The position numbers and the translations under genes are program-made. DNA of 64,000 nt from Oleiphilaceae bacterium (GTDB lineage: Bacteria > Pseudomonadota > Gammaproteobacteria > Pseudomonadales > Oleiphilaceae): assembly GCA_018334495.1 (NCBI GenBank), contig JAGXLV010000001.1, positions 1-64,000 on the forward strand. The letters run 5' to 3'. This document shows positions 41,451 to 51,561 of the stretch, piece after piece (within the stretch, counting starts at the first letter, position 1; each line of letters opens with the position of its first letter). Below the pieces are notes generated by a model. That model had not been told where the DNA came from. It ran no database searches and was given only the letters and a program-made list of their open reading frames with translations.

Positions 41451-42028
41451 CAGGCGCCCACCCTTTGGCGGTCGGTGGCGATAAGGCCGGAGGCAGGCGG
41501 GCTCCAGGTCCAGCTGCGAATATCGGGCTCGCGGGTGACCATGTCGATGCAGTCGACGGGGCAGGGTTCGACGCAGAGGTCACAGCCGGTGCATTCGCTC
41601 TCGATGACCGTGTGCATGTGCTTGGCGGCGCCGAGAATGGCGTCGACGGGGCAGGCCTGGATGCATTTGGTGCAGCCGATGCATTCGTCCTCGCGGATGA
41701 CCGCAACGCGGGTTTCCTGCTCGACGCCGTGTTCCGCGTCCAGTGGCTGGGGCTCCACGTCCAGGAGGTCGGCCAGGGCCTTGATGGTGCTTTCGCCGCC
41801 GGGCGGGCATTTGTTGATGCTGTCGCCGCCGGCAATGGATTCGGCATAGGGCCGGCAGCCGGGGAAACCGCACTGGCCGCACTGGGTCTGCGGTAGCAGG
41901 GCGTCGATCTCCTCCACCAGCGGGTTGCCTTCCACCCGGAAGCGCTCGGCGGCAAAACCCAGAATGGCACCAAAAATAGCCGCCAGGCCAAGCAGGACGG
42001 CAACGGCAATGAGGACGTTCTCCCACAT
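41450..42028 (-). CDS. rnfB: Rnf complex subunit B
   Basis: The 192-residue protein has one N-terminal membrane helix, a four-Cys cluster region ([16 protein letters not shown]) and a two-cluster ferredoxin domain ([17 protein letters not shown] and [16 protein letters not shown]). It accepts electrons from soluble ferredoxin. It is separated from rnfA by an unusual 117-base gap that contains tandem repeats. Confidence 0.97.
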   Translation of the reverse strand: MWENVLIAVAVLLGLAAIFGAILGFAAERFRVEGNPLVEEIDALLPQTQCGQCGFPGCRPYAESIAGGDSINKCPPGGESTIKALADLLDVEPQPLDAEHGVEQETRVAVIREDECIGCTKCIQACPVDAILGAAKHMHTVIESECTGCDLCVEPCPVDCIDMVTREPDIRSWTWSPPASGLIATDRQRVGA

Positions 42029-42111
42029 CAGGCGGTCATCCTCCTAATGGCTCGGGTGAACAGAACTGTCATAAGAGGTGACATTGGTGCTGTTTCGATC
42101 CTTCCCATATC

Positions 42112-42151
42112 GGTGCTATACGTGTTGGTGCTATACATATCCGTGCTATAC
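42112..42151. repeat. 15-bp tandem repeat, three copies, at the rnfA 3' end
   Basis: Three units begin at 42112, 42127 and 42142 with the shared core GGTGCTATAC (the last has CGTGCTATAC). On the minus strand each unit reads GTA-TAG-CAC in frame with rnfA, so the last Val codon and stop codon of rnfA are tandemly repeated into the spacer before rnfB. The 15-base period preserves frame. Confidence 0.9.
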
Positions 42152-42727
42152 GCTCACCAGGCCAGTAAATCCCATGAAGGCCAGGGACATCAAGCCGGCG
42201 GTGACCATGCCAATGGCGGCGCCGCGAAAGGCCACCGGTACATCGGAAACGGCAATGCGTTCGCGCATGGCGGCGAACAGTACCAGCACCAGTGAAAAGC
42301 CGGCGGCGGCGCCCAGACCGTAAAGCACGGACTCGACGAAGTTGTTGTTCCTGTTCAGGTTAAGCAGGGCCACGCCCAGAACCGCACAGTTGGTGGTGAT
42401 CAGCGGCAGGAAAATACCCAGCACCCGGTACAGCAACGGGCTGGTCTTGCGCACCACGATTTCGGTGAACTGGACCACCACGGCGATCACCAGGATAAAG
42501 GTGATGGTCTTGAGAAACGCCAGCCCCAGCGGCTCCAGCAGGTAGGTATAGGCGAGATAGCTGCAGACCGAGGCCAGAGTGAGCACAAAGGTGGTGGCCA
42601 GGGACATGCCCATGGCGGTTTCCAGCTTGCCGGACACGCCCATAAAGGGGCATAGCCCGAGAAACTGGACCAGCACGAAATTGTTCACCAGTATGGTGCT
42701 GACCAGAATCAGCAGGTATTCGCTCAT
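42146..42727 (-). CDS. rnfA: Rnf complex subunit A
   Basis: The 193-residue six-helix membrane protein pairs with RnfE. Conserved motifs are [21 protein letters not shown] and [16 protein letters not shown], with the Cys residues that bind the intramembrane 2Fe-2S centre. It starts 20 bases after metG, so metG and rnf may be cotranscribed. The stop codon lies in a 15-bp tandem repeat. Confidence 0.97.
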   Translation of the reverse strand: MSEYLLILVSTILVNNFVLVQFLGLCPFMGVSGKLETAMGMSLATTFVLTLASVCSYLAYTYLLEPLGLAFLKTITFILVIAVVVQFTEIVVRKTSPLLYRVLGIFLPLITTNCAVLGVALLNLNRNNNFVESVLYGLGAAAGFSLVLVLFAAMRERIAVSDVPVAFRGAAIGMVTAGLMSLAFMGFTGLVSV

Positions 42728-42747
42728 GGCCGTCGCGTTCCGCCCGT

Positions 42748-44796
42748 TTACATTATTCGCATGCCAGGTGTGGCACCGGCATCCGGGGACAGTATGAAGA
42801 TGTCTTTACCACCCGGCCCGGCGGCCAGAACCATGCCCTCGGATACGCCGAATTTCATTTTCCGCGGCTTGAGGTTCGCCACCATGACCGTGAGCCGACC
42901 CTGGAGCTGCTCCGGGGTATAGGCCGACTTGATGCCGGCAAAGACATTGCGCTCACCTTCGCCGATGTTCAGGGTGAGCCTCAGCAGTTTGTCGGCGCCT
43001 TCCACGGGCTCGGCCTTGACGATCTCCACCACGCGCAGATCCACCTTGGCGAAAGTTTCGAAGTCGATTTCCGCCGCGATGGGGTCAATCATGCCCGCCG
43101 CCGGGGCTTCCGGTTTGGTGGTTGCCGCAGTGGCGGTCGGCAGCTCTTCCTTCGAAGCATCCAGCATGGTGTCGATCTGTTTCATCTCGACCCGGCTCAT
43201 CAAGGCTTTGAACTTGTTGATGCCGTGATTTTCCAGGTGGGCGGCGCGGTTGTTCCAGTCGAGCCGGGTATTCAGAAAGTCTTCCGACGCTCTGGCGGTT
43301 TCGGGCAATACCGGCGCCAGGTAGGTCATCAGCAATCGGAACATGTTCAGGGCGTTGGTGCAGATGGCCTGAAGCCGGTCGTCCTGGCCTTCTTCCTTGG
43401 CGATCACCCAGGGTTGCTCGTCGTTGACGTACTGGTTGGCGATGTCGGCCAGTTCCATGATGCGGCGCATGCCACGGCCGAATTCACGGTTTTCGTAACA
43501 CTCGGCCAGTTCGTCGCCGGCCGCCACAAAAACGTTGAGCTTGTCGGATTCGGTCACCGTGCCCAACTGGCCATTGAAGCGCTTGGTGATGAAGCCGGCG
43601 CTGCGGCTGGCGATGTTGACCACTTTGCCCACCAGATCGGAATTGACCCGGAAGGCGAAGTCTTCAAGATTGAGGTCCATGTCATCCACACCGCCGGTCA
43701 GTTTGGCGGCAAAATAGTAGCGCAGGTATTCGGGATTGAGATGGTCCAGAAAGGTTCTGGCCATGATGAAGGTGCCGCGGGACTTGGACATCTTCTTGCC
43801 GTTGACTGTCACAAAGCCGTGGGCATAGATCGCGCTCGGGGTGCGGAAACCGGCGCTGTGCAGCATGGAGGGCCAGAACAGGGCGTGGAAGTTGATGATG
43901 TCCTTGCCGATGAAGTGGTAAACCTCGGCCGTTGATTCCGGCTTCCAGAAATGGTCGAAGTCGATGCCTTCGCGTTCGCACAGATTCTTGAAGCTGGCCA
44001 GATAGCCGATGGGCGCGTCGAGCCAGACATAGAAATACTTGCCCGGCGCGTCGGGAATTTCAAAGCCGAAGTAGGGCGCATCCCGGCTGATGTCCCATTC
44101 CTGCAGGCCGGCATCAAGCCACTCGGCGAGCTTGTTGGCGACCTGGGGCTGTAGCGTGCCGCTGCGGGTCCAGTGCTTGAGGAAGTCGGCGAACTCCGGC
44201 AGGCGGAAGAAGTAATGCTCGGACTCTTTCTCGATCGGCGTGGCGCCGGACACCGCGGAGCGGGGGTTGATCAGCTCCGCGGGCGTATAGGTGGCGCCGC
44301 AGGCTTCGCAGTTGTCACCGTACTGGTCCTCGGCCTTGCACTTGGGGCAGGTGCCCTTGATGAAACGGTCGGCCAGGAACATGTTCTTTTCCGGGTCGAA
44401 GGACTGGGTGATCTGCCGGGTGGCGATGTGGCCATTGGCCTGCAACTGACGGTAGATATACTCGGAAAAACTGCGGTTTTCTTCCGAATGGGTGGAGTGG
44501 TAATTGTCGAAACGGATATGAAAGCCGCTGAAGTCCTGCTGGTGTTCTTCACTGATCCGTTTGATTAGCGCTTCGGAGGTGATGCCTTCGCGCTCGGCGC
44601 GGAGCATAATGGCAGTACCGTGAGCATCGTCGGCGCAAACGTAGTAGCAGTTATGGCCGCGCATTTTCTGGTAACGCACCCAGATATCCGTCTGGATGTA
44701 CTCCAGCAGATGGCCCAGGTGAATCGGCCCGTTGGCATAGGGCAGGGCGCTGGTTACCAGTATATCGCGCTGTTTGCTTGCACTCGCTTGCGTCAT
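42748..44796 (-). CDS. metG: Methionyl-tRNA synthetase
   Basis: The ORF opens at 44910, but the ATG at 44796 gives [20 protein letters not shown] and 682 residues, the normal length. The HIGH signature is [15 protein letters not shown], the zinc knuckle [19 protein letters not shown], the KMSKS loop [10 protein letters not shown], and the C-terminal tRNA-binding OB domain is near [20 protein letters not shown]. It charges tRNA-Met. It diverges from mrp and is followed closely by rnfA. Confidence 0.98.
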   Translation of the reverse strand: MTQASASKQRDILVTSALPYANGPIHLGHLLEYIQTDIWVRYQKMRGHNCYYVCADDAHGTAIMLRAEREGITSEALIKRISEEHQQDFSGFHIRFDNYHSTHSEENRSFSEYIYRQLQANGHIATRQITQSFDPEKNMFLADRFIKGTCPKCKAEDQYGDNCEACGATYTPAELINPRSAVSGATPIEKESEHYFFRLPEFADFLKHWTRSGTLQPQVANKLAEWLDAGLQEWDISRDAPYFGFEIPDAPGKYFYVWLDAPIGYLASFKNLCEREGIDFDHFWKPESTAEVYHFIGKDIINFHALFWPSMLHSAGFRTPSAIYAHGFVTVNGKKMSKSRGTFIMARTFLDHLNPEYLRYYFAAKLTGGVDDMDLNLEDFAFRVNSDLVGKVVNIASRSAGFITKRFNGQLGTVTESDKLNVFVAAGDELAECYENREFGRGMRRIMELADIANQYVNDEQPWVIAKEEGQDDRLQAICTNALNMFRLLMTYLAPVLPETARASEDFLNTRLDWNNRAAHLENHGINKFKALMSRVEMKQIDTMLDASKEELPTATAATTKPEAPAAGMIDPIAAEIDFETFAKVDLRVVEIVKAEPVEGADKLLRLTLNIGEGERNVFAGIKSAYTPEQLQGRLTVMVANLKPRKMKFGVSEGMVLAAGPGGKDIFILSPDAGATPGMRIM

Positions 44797-44933
44797 GTTT
44801 AAGTCCGAACCTTGATCTTGGGTGGTTATGGTCAGAAGCGGCCCCAGATGATACCTTCCGGGCAACTTTTTTTCATCTGAACGGTGCCTTTTTCGGCCAG
44901 GCCAGCGCACTTTTCATCGTTATTGAGGTTTTT

Positions 44934-46031
44934 ATGAGTGAGATTTCCCAGCAGGCCCTCGAGTCCGCGGTTCGCCAATACAAGGACCCCTACCTGGGGC
45001 AGGATCTCTATGAGCTGGGCGCGGTAAAATCCCTCACCGCCGAGGATGGCCGCGTCCGGCTTGATGTGGTTTTGCCTTATCCGTCCGACGGCATCAAGGG
45101 TGCCCTGACGGAATTGGTGCGTCACGGGCTGGAAGACGTGCCGGGCGTGACCTCGGCGACGGTTAACGTCAAGCAGCGCATTCATGCCTATCGCCCCCAG
45201 AAAGACCTGCAATCCATCGCCCAGGTCAAGAACATCATTGCAGTGGCCTCCGGCAAGGGCGGCGTGGGTAAATCCACCACGGCGGTCAATCTGGCGTTGG
45301 CTTTGAGCGCCGAGGGCGCCCGGGTGGGCATTCTGGATGCCGATATCTATGGTCCCAGCGTGGGCATGATGATGGGCGTTCCCGAAGGACGGCGGCCGGA
45401 TACCAAGGACGACAAATGGTTTATCCCGGTGCCGGCCCATGGCATCCAGACCATGTCCATGGCCTATCTGGTGACGGACAAGACCCCCATGGTCTGGCGA
45501 GGGCCCATGGTCAGCGGCGCGGTCCAGCAGTTGCTCACCCAGACGCTGTGGGAAGACCTGGATTACCTGGTGGTGGATATGCCCCCGGGCACCGGCGACA
45601 TCCAGCTCACCCTGGCCCAGAAAGTGCCGGTGACCGGCGCCGTGATTGTCACCACGCCCCAGGATATTGCCCTGCTCGACTGCAAGAAGGGCATTGAGAT
45701 GTTCCGCAAGGTGGATATTCCGGTGCTGGGTGTGATCGAGAACATGAGCGTGCACATCTGCAGCAACTGCGGTCACGAAGAGGCGTTGTTCGGAGCCGGC
45801 GGCGGTCATCGAGTCGCTGAGGAATACCACACCAACCTGCTGGGCCAGTTGCCGCTGCACCTGACCATCCGGGAGCAGACCGACGGTGGTACGCCCTCTG
45901 TGGTGGCCGAGCCGGAGTCCGAGGTGGCCCATCGTTACCGTGACATCGCCCGCCGGATCGGCGCGACCCTGTCCCGCCGGGAGCGTAACCTGAGTTCGCC
46001 GATTCCCAGCATATCAACCAGCGACGATTGA
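44934..46031 (+). CDS. mrp: Iron-sulfur cluster carrier protein (Mrp/ApbC)
   Basis: The 365-residue protein starts at the ATG at 44934; earlier sequence in the ORF overlaps metG. An N-terminal MIP18/DUF59 domain (about 10-85) is followed by a P-loop ATPase with the deviant Walker A ASGKGGVGKSTTAVNLALA, DADIYGPSVGMM and the cluster-binding CxxC (HICSNCGHEE). It transfers Fe-S clusters. The divergent mrp/metG arrangement is conserved in E. coli and pseudomonads. Confidence 0.96.
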   Translation: MSEISQQALESAVRQYKDPYLGQDLYELGAVKSLTAEDGRVRLDVVLPYPSDGIKGALTELVRHGLEDVPGVTSATVNVKQRIHAYRPQKDLQSIAQVKNIIAVASGKGGVGKSTTAVNLALALSAEGARVGILDADIYGPSVGMMMGVPEGRRPDTKDDKWFIPVPAHGIQTMSMAYLVTDKTPMVWRGPMVSGAVQQLLTQTLWEDLDYLVVDMPPGTGDIQLTLAQKVPVTGAVIVTTPQDIALLDCKKGIEMFRKVDIPVLGVIENMSVHICSNCGHEEALFGAGGGHRVAEEYHTNLLGQLPLHLTIREQTDGGTPSVVAEPESEVAHRYRDIARRIGATLSRRERNLSSPIPSISTSDD

Positions 46032-46060
46032 TGAACGGTTGTCCGGCGCCCGGCGATGTT

Positions 46061-46090
46061 TTGGCGTTCCGGATAATCTGGCGGTAAGAT
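46061..46090 (+). promoter_or_regulatory. Candidate promoter for dcd
   Basis: TTGGCG (4 of 6 to -35) and TAAGAT (4 of 6 to -10) are spaced by 18 bases, 48 bases before the dcd ATG, in the 106-base gap after mrp. Confidence 0.35.
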
Positions 46091-46137
46091 ACGCGGCGGC
46101 GCGTACCTGATACTGAATCTATGATGAGATGGCATTA

Positions 46138-46704
46138 ATGAGCATAAAATCCGATAAATGGATCCGTCGCATGGCGGCGGAGCAGGGCATGATCGAGCCG
46201 TTTGAACCCGGTCAGGTGCGTGAGGGTGCCAAGGGCAAAGTGATTTCCTATGGCACCTCCAGCTATGGCTACGACGTGCGGTGCAGCAACGAGTTCAAGA
46301 TTTTCACCAACGTGCACTCCGCCACTGTCGATCCCAAGAATTTCGATGAAAACAGCTTCGTGAACGTGACCAGCGATGTCTGCATTATTCCGCCCAACTC
46401 GTTTGCGCTGGCCCGCACCATGGAATATTTTCGTATTCCCCGGAATGTACTGACTATTTGCCTGGGCAAATCCACCTACGCCCGCTGTGGCATCATCGTC
46501 AACGTGACGCCCCTGGAGCCCGAGTGGGAAGGCCAGGTGACCCTGGAATTTTCCAATACCACCAATCTGCCGGCCAAGATCTACGCCAACGAGGGCGTCG
46601 CCCAGATGCTGTTTTTTGAGTCAGACGAAGTCTGCGAGACCAGCTACAAGGATCGGGGCGGTAAATATCTCGGGCAGATCGGTGTGACTCTGCCCCGGGC
46701 ATGA
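46138..46704 (+). CDS. dcd: dCTP deaminase
   Basis: Started at the second ATG (46138), which gives the canonical [12 protein letters not shown] and 188 residues; the ATG at 46129 has its ribosome binding site too close. Family motifs are [20 protein letters not shown], with the catalytic Glu region [14 protein letters not shown]. It deaminates dCTP to dUTP, the main dTMP source. No Dut fusion is seen. Confidence 0.97.
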   Translation: MSIKSDKWIRRMAAEQGMIEPFEPGQVREGAKGKVISYGTSSYGYDVRCSNEFKIFTNVHSATVDPKNFDENSFVNVTSDVCIIPPNSFALARTMEYFRIPRNVLTICLGKSTYARCGIIVNVTPLEPEWEGQVTLEFSNTTNLPAKIYANEGVAQMLFFESDEVCETSYKDRGGKYLGQIGVTLPRA

Positions 46705-46747
46705 GGCCCATGGCGATCTGCAAGCGATTCATTCCCGGGAGGTCACT

Positions 46748-47347
46748 GTGAACGCCAATCAGTTTTTAAAGGCGGTGGAGCAACTCAGGGGCTGGCGTGA
46801 ATGCGCCTTTTTGCTTGCGCTGGCGGAAAGGGCTTTTCCCAACTACGCGCTGTTTTCCGACGCCATTGGCATGAAAGGTGGCGCCAAAATGCGCCGGATT
46901 CTGGATCAGGCCTGGGGAATGCTACAGGAAGCGGAAACGGAAGCCGCCGTTCCCCCAATGCTCGCCAGGCTCGAAAGTCTCTGTCCGGACGTAGACGCCT
47001 ACGACGCCTATGGCGTCTACCCGGCCTTTGATTTCTGCCGTTTGCTGGAAGAGGCGCTTTTAAACAGGCTTAATCCCGTCAAGCATCGGGCCACGGACGC
47101 TTCGCAATTGGCCACGGCCACCGTCATGAATTTCATTGAAGTCAGTGAAGGGGAAGGTCTGGATGAGGATGGTCTGGTGCGGCTGCTTGATCAGCATGAA
47201 TTGATGAAAGCGGACAAAGCCTTTCAGCGGGATCTTGTCCTGGCAGTAAAGCGGCAGCGCACGCCGACCGCGACCTTCGTTGAGGGGCTTAAAGAGCGGG
47301 CGGCCAACGAGGGTGTTAGTAATCTTGGCATCTCGCTGAATGATTGA
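46748..47347 (+). CDS. yjaG: YjaG family protein (DUF416)
   Basis: This 199-residue protein starting at GTG resembles E. coli YjaG along its length: RAFPNYALFSDAIGMKGGAKMRRILDQAW, DAYDAYGVYPAFDFCRLLEEA and the C-terminal NEGVSNLGISL. The all-helical DUF416 family has no established function. GGGAGGT lies just upstream of the start. Confidence 0.85.
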   Translation: MNANQFLKAVEQLRGWRECAFLLALAERAFPNYALFSDAIGMKGGAKMRRILDQAWGMLQEAETEAAVPPMLARLESLCPDVDAYDAYGVYPAFDFCRLLEEALLNRLNPVKHRATDASQLATATVMNFIEVSEGEGLDEDGLVRLLDQHELMKADKAFQRDLVLAVKRQRTPTATFVEGLKERAANEGVSNLGISLND

Positions 47348-47410
47348 AGTCCATCGCCGTTTGTCTGGCTTTGCCGCCAGTATTCCTTCACCCAACTCTA
47401 AGATTCTGCC

Positions 47411-48679
47411 ATGAAACTCTCTGCTTTCGGCCAAAAGTTCACTGCTGATGCTGGTATTACGTCGCTAATGGACGATCTCGGCAACGCCCTGGCCTCGGAT
47501 CAGGACATGATCATGATGGGCGGTGGCAACCCGGGCCAGATCCCGGAAGTGGAGAATCGCCTTCAGGAAATCCTTGGGGGTATCAGTCAGGATCCTGACG
47601 CCATGCGGCGCCTGGTGGGCATCTATGACCCGCCCCAGGGCGAAAAGCAATTCATTGCCGCGCTGGCGGATATGCTTAACCGGGAATATGGCTGGGGCCT
47701 TGCGCCGGAAAACATCGCCCTGACCAATGGCAGCCAGGCGGCATTTTTCATGTTGTTCAACATGTTTGCAGGCGATTATGGCGACAGTGGTCGCAAGCAC
47801 ATACTCTTGCCGCTGGCGCCCGAATACATCGGCTATGCCGACGCGGGCATCGAGCATGGCCTGTTTCACGCCGTGCGTCCGGATATCTCCTTCACCGGGG
47901 CTCATGAGTTCAAATACCGGGTGGATTTCGACGCTCTGGAAATGACCGGCGAAACCGGCGCCATCTGTGTCTCACGGCCCACCAATCCCACCGGCAATGT
48001 GGTTACTGACGACGAACTTGCCCGGTTGGAGGCGCTCGCCCGTGCTCACGACGTGCCGTTGATTGTGGATGGCGCCTACGGCACGCCTTTTCCCAGCTTG
48101 CTGTTCGTGGACGCCAAGCCGCACTGGAACGAGCAGGTCGTCCTCTGTCTGAGTTTGTCCAAGCTGGGCATGCCGGCCGCCCGGACCGGCATTGTCATTG
48201 CCGCAAAACCGGTAATTCAGGCGCTATCAGGCATCAACGCCATCATGAATCTGGCAACGGGAAGTTTTGGCGCCGTTCTGGCCGAACCGCTGGTGCGCAC
48301 CGGCGAGATACTGGCATTGAGCCGGGATGTGGTCTGCCCGTTTTACAAGGCGAAAATGGAAAAGGCAGTGGCTGTCTTTACCGAAGCCATGGGCGAGGAC
48401 TGCCACTGGTATGTGCACAAGCCCGAGGGTGCCATGTTTCTCTGGCTCTGGTTTCCGGATTTACCGGTCACCAGCCTGGAACTGTATCAACGCCTGAAGC
48501 TAAGAGGCGTGCTGGTGGTTTCTGGCCATTATTTCTTCCCCGGCCTGCCCGAGGACGGCTGGCGGCACCGTCACGAATGCTTGCGTGTGACCTATTCCCA
48601 GGACGATGAGCGCGTGGCCAGGGGGTTGCGCATCATAGCCGACGAAGTGAAAACTATTTGGGCGGAAAGCGGAAAATAG
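47411..48679 (+). CDS. avtA: Valine-pyruvate aminotransferase (AvtA-like)
   Basis: The 422-residue fold-type I PLP enzyme begins FGQKFTADAGITSLMDDLGN, with MMGGGNPGQIPEVENR close to E. coli AvtA. The PLP Lys is in LCLSLSKLGMPAARTG, and SRPTNPTGNVV carries the conserved Asn. It should transfer amino groups between valine or alanine and 2-ketoisovalerate or pyruvate. Exact substrates are inferred by family. It converges with the DUF3108 gene. Confidence 0.88.
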   Translation: MKLSAFGQKFTADAGITSLMDDLGNALASDQDMIMMGGGNPGQIPEVENRLQEILGGISQDPDAMRRLVGIYDPPQGEKQFIAALADMLNREYGWGLAPENIALTNGSQAAFFMLFNMFAGDYGDSGRKHILLPLAPEYIGYADAGIEHGLFHAVRPDISFTGAHEFKYRVDFDALEMTGETGAICVSRPTNPTGNVVTDDELARLEALARAHDVPLIVDGAYGTPFPSLLFVDAKPHWNEQVVLCLSLSKLGMPAARTGIVIAAKPVIQALSGINAIMNLATGSFGAVLAEPLVRTGEILALSRDVVCPFYKAKMEKAVAVFTEAMGEDCHWYVHKPEGAMFLWLWFPDLPVTSLELYQRLKLRGVLVVSGHYFFPGLPEDGWRHRHECLRVTYSQDDERVARGLRIIADEVKTIWAESGK

Positions 48680-48707
48680 CCTAACCCGGCAGCCGTTGCG
48701 AACCGCC

Positions 48708-49529
48708 TCAGCCTCCCTGGTGAATATCGGCATCGTCGATATTGATCTCGTAGCGAGTCCCGTTGGATTCGATCTGAACCAGCTTGACCAACAAGTAGTC
48801 CCGGTCAGGCGCGAACCATAGGAGCGTCTCCCGCTTCTTGGCAGGGTCACGGACTTTTTCCGCCTTGATGGTTTTGACTTTACCCAGCGCCGTTGTCAGG
48901 GTTTCCTCGCCGATAACCGCGAACTCGTCCTGGTCGAAATCCCCTTTATCCGTGACCTGATACGCCATGCGTTTTTTCCCGGCTTTCAGGTCCTGGCGAA
49001 GCTGGAGTTGATAACCCAGGGGGTCCAGGGCACCGTCAGGCAGCGCCATGCTGAAGGATTTTTTTTCATAGCGGCCACTGACGGTTTTCTCCTGCCAGTC
49101 GTAGTCAAGAACGCGTTTGCGTTCACCGATCAGGAAGCCGGACAGCTTATAACGATACGCCAGGGGCAGGATGCGGGCATCCTGCCACTGAAACTGGAGG
49201 GATTCCTCAATGTCGGCGATTACGGATTCGACGTTAAAACTGAGATGCCAGGTGCCGTCCGGGTTTTGCTTGAGCGTTCGCGTCGCCTTGCCCTTGATGG
49301 CCACACCCTTGTCTATGGATGCCTTGTAGGTGGCGGTGAAGGGCGTCAGCTCCGGTGGTGCGGTCGCCTCCTCTCCAACTTCCTCTCCAGCCTGCTGTTC
49401 TGTCATGGGTTCCTGTCGCTCCGGCAAGCTGTCTGTGCCGCTGGCGTGACCAGCCGGTATGAGCCATATCAATGTCAAAAAGGTCGAAACTACTTTAATA
49501 AAGCCTCGATATAGAGGAAACGTCATCAT
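48708..49529 (-). CDS. DUF3108 exported protein
   Basis: The 273-residue protein has an N-terminal signal-like hydrophobic segment (VVSTFLTLIWLIPAGHAS). The mature region is a beta-rich DUF3108 domain with PFTATYKASIDKGVAIKGKA and YRYKLSGFLIGERKRVLDYDW. It is probably periplasmic or outer-membrane associated; the function is unknown. It follows purN by 147 bases and may be the last gene of the purM-purN transcript, as in pseudomonads. Confidence 0.85.
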   Translation of the reverse strand: MMTFPLYRGFIKVVSTFLTLIWLIPAGHASGTDSLPERQEPMTEQQAGEEVGEEATAPPELTPFTATYKASIDKGVAIKGKATRTLKQNPDGTWHLSFNVESVIADIEESLQFQWQDARILPLAYRYKLSGFLIGERKRVLDYDWQEKTVSGRYEKKSFSMALPDGALDPLGYQLQLRQDLKAGKKRMAYQVTDKGDFDQDEFAVIGEETLTTALGKVKTIKAEKVRDPAKKRETLLWFAPDRDYLLVKLVQIESNGTRYEINIDDADIHQGG

Positions 49530-49676
49530 GCTTTACCTTCTATTCGATGTAGTGCGCAAGCTGGAACGCTCACAGGCACCAGTGTAACCGGCTGCACCCA
49601 GACAGCACGTGACGGTTCTTTAACGCCCGCCAGAACGCGGCCGTCCTGGTTACATAAACGACCGAAGGTGGCGCTT

Positions 49677-50336
49677 TTAGTCTTCCAGGTAAAAAGGTGT
49701 GGGCAATGGCGCGCCATCGAACCGAACCTCATTGCCGGCCAGTTGCAGCCGGCCCTCACAGAACCACCGCACGACGATGGGATAAAGCAGATGCTCTTTT
49801 TCCTGAACGCGCCTGGCCAGTGTTTCCGCAGTATCGTCCGGATCGATGGTCAAATCGGCCTGGGCGACGATCGGACCGCCGTCGAGTTCCTCGGTGACGA
49901 AATGGATGGTCACCCCGTGCAGCCTGTCGCCGGCCGCCAGTGCGCGGCGGTGGGTGCCAAGGCCCGGATATTTGGGAAGCAGTGAAGGGTGGATGTTCAG
50001 CATGCGGCCGTGAAAAGCGCGCACGAATTCGGTGGTCAGAATTCGCATGAAACCGGCCATGACAATTAGGTCGGGGGCGTACCTGTTTATTTCGGCTCTT
50101 AGCATCCCGTCGAAATCCTGGCGGGTTTTATATTGGGTGTGATCGACGACAAAGGTCTCGATGCCGGCCTGGGAAGCCAGGCCCAGGGCGGGAGCTTTGG
50201 GTCGGTTGCTGCCAACGGCCACTATCTCACCAGGAAAACCCTGGCTTTTAGTGGCTTCAATCAGGCTTTGCAGGTTGGTGCCGGTGCCAGAGGCCAACAC
50301 CAGAATACGGGGTGCTGTCAGATCCGATGCCATCAT
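49677..50336 (-). CDS. purN: Phosphoribosylglycinamide formyltransferase
   Basis: The 219-residue protein has the substrate-binding [18 protein letters not shown] and the catalytic Asn-His-Asp set in [14 protein letters not shown] and [12 protein letters not shown]. It formylates GAR using 10-formyl-THF in purine synthesis. It overlaps purM by 4 bases. Confidence 0.97.
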   Translation of the reverse strand: MMASDLTAPRILVLASGTGTNLQSLIEATKSQGFPGEIVAVGSNRPKAPALGLASQAGIETFVVDHTQYKTRQDFDGMLRAEINRYAPDLIVMAGFMRILTTEFVRAFHGRMLNIHPSLLPKYPGLGTHRRALAAGDRLHGVTIHFVTEELDGGPIVAQADLTIDPDDTAETLARRVQEKEHLLYPIVVRWFCEGRLQLAGNEVRFDGAPLPTPFYLED

Positions 50337-51397
50337 GGTTTCAGCAGGCCCGGTGCATAACGGACAGTTGACGCCGCGGTATTATCGGCCTGACTTTCAA
50401 TCACCCCTATGGGCCAGGCTTTTTCGCCCAGAGCGGAAAGGGTATCCAGAGCCAGGGCCTGATGTTCGGCCGGTACGCAAACCACCATGCCCACACCACA
50501 GTTAAATGTGCGATACATTTCCTCGATGGCGACACCACCACCATCCTGGAGCCACTGAAAAACGGAGGGCAAAGACCAGCTGTTGGTATCGATGGCGGCA
50601 CAGAATCCCCTGGGCAGCACCCTGGGAATATTTTCGGGCAGCCCGCCGCCAGTAATATGTGACAAGGCCCGCACGTCAACGGTCTTGATCAGCTGCAGGA
50701 GGTTCTTTACGTAGATTCGGGTCGGTTCCATCAGGGCATCACCCAGGGACCTGTCACCCAGGTTTGACGTCAGATCGGCCTGGGTGACTTCAACAATCTT
50801 TCGGATCAATGAGTAGCCATTGGAATGGGGGCCGGAGGACCCAAGGGCAATAAGACTGTCGCCCTCCTGAACCCGGTTGCCATCGATAATGTCGTCGCGC
50901 TCGGCAATACCAACGCAAAAGCCCGCAAGATCGTAGTCGTCGCCGTCATACATACCCGGCATTTCCGCAGTTTCGCCGCCAACGAGAGCACAACCGGCGA
51001 GTTCGCAGCCACGGCCGATACCCTCAACCACGTCGGCGGCCACGTCTATGTTGAGCTTGCCAGTGGCGTAATAGTCCAGGAAAAACAGAGGCTCTGCGCC
51101 ACCCACGACCAGATCATTGACGCACATGGCGACCAGGTCGATTCCGATGGTGTCATGTTTGCCGAGTTGCATGGCCAGGCGGAGCTTTGTGCCGACTCCG
51201 TCGGTTCCCGAAACCATGACGGGTTCGCGGTAGCCGGCCGGTATGGCGACCATGGCGCCAAATCCTCCGAGACCCCCAAGAACTTCGGGGCGCCGGGTCC
51301 GGGCCGCTGTATTTTTGATCCGGTGTACGAGTTCGTTGCCGGCGTCGATATCAACGCCCGCATCGCGATACGTCAGGGAGGGTTTCTGTTCGCTCAT
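50333..51397 (-). CDS. purM: Phosphoribosylformylglycinamidine cyclo-ligase
   Basis: The internal ATG at 51397 gives [21 protein letters not shown] and 354 residues, the standard AIR synthetase; the ORF's first 24 residues are upstream sequence. Motifs include [15 protein letters not shown] and [21 protein letters not shown]. It forms AIR in purine synthesis and is coupled to purN by an ATGA overlap. The 164-base divergent region to the DUF2066 gene holds the promoters. Confidence 0.97.
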   Translation of the reverse strand: MSEQKPSLTYRDAGVDIDAGNELVHRIKNTAARTRRPEVLGGLGGFGAMVAIPAGYREPVMVSGTDGVGTKLRLAMQLGKHDTIGIDLVAMCVNDLVVGGAEPLFFLDYYATGKLNIDVAADVVEGIGRGCELAGCALVGGETAEMPGMYDGDDYDLAGFCVGIAERDDIIDGNRVQEGDSLIALGSSGPHSNGYSLIRKIVEVTQADLTSNLGDRSLGDALMEPTRIYVKNLLQLIKTVDVRALSHITGGGLPENIPRVLPRGFCAAIDTNSWSLPSVFQWLQDGGGVAIEEMYRTFNCGVGMVVCVPAEHQALALDTLSALGEKAWPIGVIESQADNTAASTVRYAPGLLKP

Positions 51398-51561
51398 GGT
51401 GTGGTCAACCGTCTTGGCCCAGGATAAGCGGCAAATTTTAACAGGTGCGGGAAGGCGCTCCAAATTCAATTCCAGGAAAGCCGTTCGGGCGTGTCCGAGC
51501 TACTCAGTAACCGGACCATGGTGTATCCTAGCCCCATTCGAAAACGCTGACAGGGTGACAC

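Noticed and set aside
44832-45932. 366-residue ORF antisense to mrp
   Set aside because: Overlaps a conserved Mrp ATPase; His- and Gly-rich product typical of a reversed reading of such genes.
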